A DNA stretch of 24,011 nucleotides, taken from positions 1 through 24,011 of IMG/VR virus record IMGVR_UViG_3300005295_000054; one strand, given 5' to 3'. Positions within the stretch are counted from its first letter, which is position 1; each line of letters opens with the position of its first letter. This DNA comes from a virus. Position numbers and translations under genes: made by a program. Below are positions 20,523 through 24,011 of this stretch, piece after piece. The notes beneath the pieces were generated by a model. That model was given only the letters and a program-made list of their open reading frames with translations, ran no database searches and was not told the origin of the DNA.

Positions 20523-22320
20523 TGCCTCTCCGCATTGTTGGTCGTTTTCCTGCTTTAAGACCTAGCTGTTCAATATGCCAATCAACAGAACCTTTAGGTG
20601 ATTTGTTTGGTATTACTGGTCTAGGTATATGAACTTGTGTTGCTATTTGTCTTGCTATCATTGCCGCTATTAAAAGATCATCGTGCTTTCCTGGTGATGC
20701 TCCAATCTTTCCATTCTTGAGTTTAACAAATGTTTTCATCTGTGTCAAGAGTTTTTTTGACTTAATATAGATTCTATTGTTTTGTATATCATCATCAAAA
20801 TCTCTAATCATTATTGGCCTTGTTTGATCGTTGGTTTTCCAACCATAAGCCATATCACCTGCTGCTGCTTCATAGGGATTTATTCTATAATATAAGTTTG
20901 GATAATTATAAAAATCCATAAGCTTTTCATTAGCAGCAAATCCACCTGGATCATTAATCTCTACAGCTATTAAAGCTTTATTATATATCAAACCTAAATA
21001 ATTTAAAACTCCTGCAAATTCAGATGGTTTGATAATATCGGAGAAACAAGCGACTTCTTCCATTTCAGGAAGTCTGAGGACGTAAGCCGTGCTTTCATCT
21101 CCATCCTTAATTCCTTGTGCTCCATCTGACCCGATAACATAGTGAATTCCTTCTTGTGGAGCATTATATATTTCAAGGTGGCCATACTTAGCTCTGCAAA
21201 ACTTTCTTCCTTTGTCTTTAATGGTGTCATCATGTTGGTATACATAAGTTTCAGCTTTCAGTTTTAAATTATTTAAAATCTCTTCCATCTGAAGAATCTT
21301 CTTTATGGGAAAAATAGACTTGCTTGATCCTTCAAATGCGTCTTCAACGGTTATGGGATATTCCTGTTTAAATTTATCCTTATCTCCAAAGCAATCAACA
21401 TCTATCTTGAACCTTCTCCAATTAAGCCTAGCCATCAATTCCTGCTCAAGCTCATACTCTGTTGTAATCTGAGGATACCAGAATTTGATTTCTGGTATCA
21501 TTTTCTTACGTTCTTCTATTTCATTCCCATATTTGGATTGTGGATCTTCAGACAACTCAAAGTATTGATCTATGGAAATAGGCTTACGGTAATCTTCCTT
21601 TGCTATACATCCAATAAATATCTTTCTAAAACCATTGGTGTTATCATACCAAAAATCTTTTAGATCATTATCGCCTCTTGCTGTTGATTCACCAACTATG
21701 AATGATCTTACTCCATCTACGTTAGGAACAGCATTAAATAAAGCCACAAATCTTTCTTTAATATCAATGCCTAATTCTGGATACTGACCAAGTTCTGTCA
21801 GTAATACGAACTTAGGAGTCTTTGATCTACCTAGCGTTTTTGTATCTATTGTGGCAGAACCAATATAAGAATCTAAACCAACATCACCTGTTCTATCTGC
21901 TTCTTCTACTGGATTAGCAAAGTAAATCTCCTTACGGTTCATTGTTCTAGTTTTAGGTCTTAACCATTTCTCTGTACGTAAGTGAGTTGTTTGAACATTG
22001 TTAATCATTGTCTGTGCTGAATCATCATCGTGAGCAATGATTAAAGCATTTTGGTTTGCAAACATTGTGCATAGCCAATAGAAGAGATTTATAAACCAAG
22101 TAGATGCGCCTCCCTTGCGCATCTTAACCAACAACCACATTATTCTATTTTGATCTGATTTCCAATCTTCTTGGAATATCTGCCATAATCTTATCTGAAG
22201 ATTATTAAATATAAATCTTACAAGTCTTCCACCTGGGTCTTTAATCCAAATGTTATAAGCGCAATACTCCTGAAAGTCATGTCGGAATTGATTAAACTTT
22301 TGAAGTATTGCGCTATTCAT
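20518..22320 (-). CDS. terL: terminase large subunit, 600 aa
   Basis: Both enzyme domains are complete. ATPase: Q-motif-like FIFNNLQIRLWQ (residues 37-47), deviant Walker A KMRKGGAST (66-74), Walker B FVLLTELG (171-178, Glu176 as the catalytic acid). Nuclease: first Asp at D399 (YVIGSDGAQG), Glu454 (IAVEINDPGG) and Asp547/Asp548 (GKHDDLLIAAMIA), the usual RNase H-like metal ligands. It cuts and pumps phage DNA through the portal. The gene is preceded by an Acb2-like gene instead of a small terminase. The ATG has no Shine-Dalgarno; a 15-mer ends four bases before it. Confidence 0.95.
   Translation of the reverse strand: MNSAILQKFNQFRHDFQEYCAYNIWIKDPGGRLVRFIFNNLQIRLWQIFQEDWKSDQNRIMWLLVKMRKGGASTWFINLFYWLCTMFANQNALIIAHDDDSAQTMINNVQTTHLRTEKWLRPKTRTMNRKEIYFANPVEEADRTGDVGLDSYIGSATIDTKTLGRSKTPKFVLLTELGQYPELGIDIKERFVALFNAVPNVDGVRSFIVGESTARGDNDLKDFWYDNTNGFRKIFIGCIAKEDYRKPISIDQYFELSEDPQSKYGNEIEERKKMIPEIKFWYPQITTEYELEQELMARLNWRRFKIDVDCFGDKDKFKQEYPITVEDAFEGSSKSIFPIKKILQMEEILNNLKLKAETYVYQHDDTIKDKGRKFCRAKYGHLEIYNAPQEGIHYVIGSDGAQGIKDGDESTAYVLRLPEMEEVACFSDIIKPSEFAGVLNYLGLIYNKALIAVEINDPGGFAANEKLMDFYNYPNLYYRINPYEAAAGDMAYGWKTNDQTRPIMIRDFDDDIQNNRIYIKSKKLLTQMKTFVKLKNGKIGASPGKHDDLLIAAMIARQIATQVHIPRPVIPNKSPKGSVDWHIEQLGLKAGKRPTMRRGN
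21263..21277. repeat. 15-mer motif site inside the terminase gene
   Basis: TTTAAATTATTTAAA, full match. It encodes ILNNLK in the linker between ATPase and nuclease. A weaker copy, two mismatches, lies at 20993-21007. Confidence 0.85.
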
Positions 22321-22324
22321 AGTT

Positions 22325-22339
22325 TTTAAATAAATTAAA
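22325..22339. repeat. 15-mer motif site, gene junction
   Basis: TTTAAATAAATTAAA, full match, over the stop of the Acb2-like gene and four bases before the terminase ATG. Confidence 0.88.
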
Positions 22340-22571
22340 ACTCTCCCTTGAGAGCAACTGAAGCATTACAAGCCATCCTTGAATCAGACAATTTCCTAAC
22401 AGCAGCAGTTTTGCCTGGACCATCAGGAAGCAATGGGATAACTTTCTTTCCAAGTTCAATAAAAGCTTCATTAATCTTGGAGTATGTTTCAGCGTCAGCT
22501 TTATTAGGTGCGTGATAGGTGAAAATAAATTCTATTTTCTCATCGTCAAATTGTGGATAAAACTGTCCCAT
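22335..22571 (-). CDS. acb2: Acb2/Tad1-hairpin family protein, 78 aa: anti-CBASS cyclic-nucleotide sponge
   Basis: The sequence follows the family pattern: FTYHAP (residues 17-22), a Tyr and a long amphipathic helix (AETYSKINEAFIELGKKVIPLLP), a Pro-Gly turn, then a second helix TAAVRKLSDSRMACNASVAL (the AxxxLxxaxMxaNaxiAL pattern). Acb2 proteins form helical assemblies that soak up cyclic di- and trinucleotides and so block CBASS, a bacterial defence that kills the cell on infection. The usual length is similar or somewhat longer. AAAGGAA lies seven bases before the ATG, next to a 15-mer. The exact ligand cannot be told from sequence. Confidence 0.85.
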   Translation of the reverse strand: MGQFYPQFDDEKIEFIFTYHAPNKADAETYSKINEAFIELGKKVIPLLPDGPGKTAAVRKLSDSRMACNASVALKGEF

Positions 22572-22580
22572 TTTTATTCC

Positions 22581-22595
22581 TTTAATTTAATTAAA
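22581..22595. repeat. 15-mer motif site, gene junction
   Basis: TTTAATTTAATTAAA, full match. It spans the stop of the barrel gene and overlaps the ribosome binding site of the Acb2-like gene. Confidence 0.88.
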
Positions 22596-23088
22596 ACCTC
22601 AAGCCAAGTCCAGCAGAGAAGGTTTGATTAGCAGGAGAGAAGAAAGCTTCTGACCTCTGCCAACCAACTTCTATTGGACGAACGTATATATAACCAAAGT
22701 TAAGATCAGCACCAGCACTATAAATCCTAGTAAAGACTTTATCAGAATTGTAAGTAGTATTAAGACCAAATACGACTTGACCAAATGGTTCAACAAATCC
22801 AACACGATAGCTTAGCTTAGGACCAAAAGCATAAGTGTCTGTGGGAGAAGTAAAGTTATCTCGCTTGTAGTAGAAGACTCCAGCAAGACGAAATCCTTTA
22901 TTTTCATTCTGTGAGTAAACCTTAGCATCAAGATTTACTGACAATCCCTGAAGATACTCAATAGCATCAATGGGATTAAGGACATATTCTGAATTAACAA
23001 AGTTGATTCCAACTTTAACTGTATCCTGGGCAAGCCCGATTGTTGAAATCATTAAAAGAAAAGTAAGTGTCAAAAGCAATTTACGCAT
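22591..23088 (-). CDS. secreted outer-membrane beta-barrel-like protein, 165 aa
   Basis: I chose the ATG at 23088 rather than an earlier one, because it gives a clean signal peptide (MRKLLLTLTFLLMISTIGLA, cleavage probably before QD) and has GGAG seven bases upstream. The mature part is a run of amphipathic strands of porin type (FRLAGVFYYKRDN, YAFGPKLSYRVG, PFGQVVFGLNTTYN, AGADLNFGYIYVRPIEVGWQ), ending SAGLGLRF; a C-terminal Phe is the BAM recognition signal. It has the length of an eight-strand barrel. It probably goes to the host outer membrane, perhaps blocking or masking receptors, as some prophage barrels do. Confidence 0.75.
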   Translation of the reverse strand: MRKLLLTLTFLLMISTIGLAQDTVKVGINFVNSEYVLNPIDAIEYLQGLSVNLDAKVYSQNENKGFRLAGVFYYKRDNFTSPTDTYAFGPKLSYRVGFVEPFGQVVFGLNTTYNSDKVFTRIYSAGADLNFGYIYVRPIEVGWQRSEAFFSPANQTFSAGLGLRF

Positions 23089-23101
23089 TTTATTCTCCGA
23101 T

Positions 23102-23116
23102 TTTAATTTAATTAAT
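23102..23116. repeat. 15-mer motif site, gene junction
   Basis: TTTAATTTAATTAAT, last base off, in the 42-base gap upstream of the barrel gene. A two-mismatch copy (centre changed) lies at 23230-23244. Confidence 0.83.
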
Positions 23117-23130
23117 ATTACCAAGTTTCC

Positions 23131-23493
23131 TTATGGGATAAACATACCAGCAATAAGTACTCTAAATCTATGATCCTGTGCATTAGAGTTAATAGACATT
23201 TTGCATACAATGTCTGTATTCTCAGGAACTTTAATTGGATTAAACATTATATTCTCAATAACAGGAGTATCTGGAACTTCTCTCAATGGGACAATATTAT
23301 CATAAGTAGGTGAATTAGTTCCTATACTTATTTGAGCAGCAATAACTACAAAGTTTGTAACTATTGGCTCAATCTGTATTGACATAGGAATAAATTCATA
23401 AGTATCTGTGTTAGTTATAATCTGTGTTTCAAATGTCTCAGCATTAATCTCAGGTGATCTTACTCCGGTTACTCCAATTTGATTAGTCATCAT
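23131..23493 (-). CDS. hypothetical beta-rich protein, 120 aa
   Basis: Not recognised. Start chosen at the ATG at 23493, seven bases after AAGGA; a TTG three bases further up is possible. The protein alternates short strands (YEFIPMSIQIEPIVTNFVVIAAQISIG, PIKVPENTDIVCKMSINSNAQDHRFRVLIAGMF) and has a Thr/Asn-rich start. No signal peptide. The strand pattern resembles small virion surface or decoration domains. Being upstream of terminase and next to a barrel protein, it could also be an accessory protein. Confidence 0.65.
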   Translation of the reverse strand: MMTNQIGVTGVRSPEINAETFETQIITNTDTYEFIPMSIQIEPIVTNFVVIAAQISIGTNSPTYDNIVPLREVPDTPVIENIMFNPIKVPENTDIVCKMSINSNAQDHRFRVLIAGMFIP

Positions 23494-23520
23494 CAAGCAA
23501 TCCTTTCTGGGTTTAGGGTG

Positions 23521-23551
23521 TTTAATTTATTTGATTTTTAATTTATTTAAA
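23521..23551. repeat. two 15-mer sites in tandem
   Basis: TTTAATTTATTTGAT (23521-23535, two mismatches) and TTTAATTTATTTAAA (23537-23551, full match) are in the same direction and start 16 bases apart. The second encodes LNKLK at the end of the 60-aa gene; the first lies beyond its stop. Confidence 0.8.
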
Positions 23552-23709
23552 AATCCATTCCATTTACGAATCAGATAATATTTCAAATTATATGCCCAAT
23601 CATATTGGATTCTCTTCTCAGCTTTATGGAAAGATTCTAAAACATCTTTGTTGATCTTGTGGGTAAGACCTAACTTTTCACCTATCTTGTCAACTCTAGG
23701 TAATTCCAT
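23527..23709 (-). CDS. hypothetical basic protein, 60 aa
   Basis: Not recognised. I start at the ATG at 23709, six bases after GAGG; the upstream TTG at 23721 would overlap that ribosome binding site. The protein is basic and mostly helical (RVDKIGEKLGLTHKINKDVLESFHKAEKRIQYDW), with an aromatic middle (YNLKYYLIRKWNG) and a Lys-rich end. No Cys, no membrane segment. It starts 12 bases after the previous stop. A nucleic-acid-binding role is possible from its charge, not more. Confidence 0.62.
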   Translation of the reverse strand: MELPRVDKIGEKLGLTHKINKDVLESFHKAEKRIQYDWAYNLKYYLIRKWNGFLNKLKIK

Positions 23710-23721
23710 ATTAAACCTCAA

Positions 23722-23958
23722 TTAAACAAGATATTTAATATCTTTTGAACCTTCTGTCCTAATACATTCTTTCATAGAAAGAACTAGTTGATTTAGCTTC
23801 TGGTATAAAGTGTAATAAGATTTCCAATCCCCGGATGTAAATACTAATTTATCATCAATTACATCAACCTTAATATTAACTTTTTTACCAGTATCAACTT
23901 CTGATGTGAGATTAAATGCAGTAGCTATTCCTGTTTTATATATACCTTGTTCAAACAT
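23722..23958 (-). CDS. hypothetical protein, 78 aa
   Basis: Not recognised. The first half reads as strands (IATAFNLTSEVDTGKKVNIKVDVIDDKLVFTSGDW), the second as one helix (YYTLYQKLNQLVLSMKECIR), suggesting a small alpha+beta domain of about 80 residues. No signal peptide or catalytic signature. AAAGG lies upstream of the ATG, somewhat distant (11 bases). It is the first complete leftward gene in the window and part of the accessory set upstream of terminase. Confidence 0.65.
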   Translation of the reverse strand: MFEQGIYKTGIATAFNLTSEVDTGKKVNIKVDVIDDKLVFTSGDWKSYYTLYQKLNQLVLSMKECIRTEGSKDIKYLV

Positions 23959-23960
23959 AA

Positions 23961-24011
23961 TTAAGAAACCTTTCTTTCAAATGTTGTATCGAATATGGGA
24001 TTATTAACTGT
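23961..24011 (-). CDS. C-terminal end of an unidentified protein (partial)
   Basis: An open leftward frame enters from the right edge and ends at TAA (23963-23961), two bases before the next ATG. The 16 visible residues (TVNNPIFDTTFERKVS) look coding. The tight spacing to the next gene supports one continued operon. Nothing can be said about function. Confidence 0.45.
   Translation of the reverse strand, partial: TVNNPIFDTTFERKVS

Noticed and set aside
22591-23124. Longer start for the barrel gene at 23124
   Set aside because: It would place 12 polar residues before the signal peptide and lacks a ribosome binding site; 23088 has GGAG.
935-23551. CRISPR array from the repeated 15-mer
   Set aside because: Spacing is irregular and hundreds of bases long, copies lie in genes, and there are no unit spacers or cas genes.
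935-23551. Motif as a plain effect of AT-richness
   Set aside because: Full matches greatly exceed the rough chance estimate, and mismatches cluster at the edges while the inner 13 bases are usually exact. A shuffled control is still needed.

Overview
The window is a piece of an AT-rich (roughly two-thirds A+T by eye), tightly packed, podovirus-like double-stranded DNA phage genome. Two gene blocks converge near 3.4 kb. Bases 1-3403 hold a rightward chain of small genes, mostly joined by ATGA or TAATG overlaps: zinc-ribbon and HTH proteins, orphans and a von Willebrand A protein at the end. Bases 3466-24011 hold a leftward virion and packaging block with almost no spare DNA.

Read in its own direction (right to left), the leftward block runs as follows. 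First come small accessory genes, including a secreted outer-membrane beta-barrel-like protein and an Acb2-type anti-CBASS cyclic-nucleotide sponge. Next are the large terminase, a Tat-signal-like small protein, a mini-protein whose C-terminus copies the N-arm of the phage's own capsid protein, the portal, a 29-residue lysine-rich peptide, a FmdB-like zinc ribbon, a scaffold-like protein, the HK97-fold major capsid protein, a decoration-like protein and a short orphan. A strong stem-loop terminator follows. Beyond it are an orphan with a Cys2-His2 pattern, a head-tail adaptor, a tail hub/nozzle-like protein, three fibre or receptor-binding-like proteins, three probable ejection proteins (319, 497 and 1171 aa) and two small membrane proteins that may belong to lysis. 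No tail tape measure or sheath is seen, which fits a short-tailed phage. Neither a recognisable small terminase nor an endolysin is in the window.

The most striking signal is not a gene. A near-palindromic 15-mer, TTTAAWTWAWTTAAA, occurs at least 29 times with no or one mismatch, plus about eight weaker copies. It lies at most gene junctions on both arms, and also inside long genes where no junction is available. The spacing is fairly even, mostly 0.4-1.2 kb. This looks like a genome-wide protein-binding site system, comparable in layout (not sequence) to the stoperators of mycobacteriophage L5. Two HTH proteins of the rightward block are candidate binders. In eight genes the motif sits 0-8 bases before the ATG and no Shine-Dalgarno sequence is visible. 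At 14.57-14.71 kb two copies face each other as a 20-bp perfect inverted repeat next to the terminator that closes the capsid segment.

A second theme is mini-proteins that resemble parts of the phage's own assembly machinery: residues 1-70 at 225-437 match the ATPase entry of the terminase, and the 67-aa product at 20004-20207 matches the capsid N-arm.

The host is probably a Gram-negative bacterium, because the phage encodes a signal-peptide beta-barrel ending in Phe and a Tat-type signal. The barrel reminds me of outer-membrane proteins common in Acidobacteriota, but that is a weak hint only.
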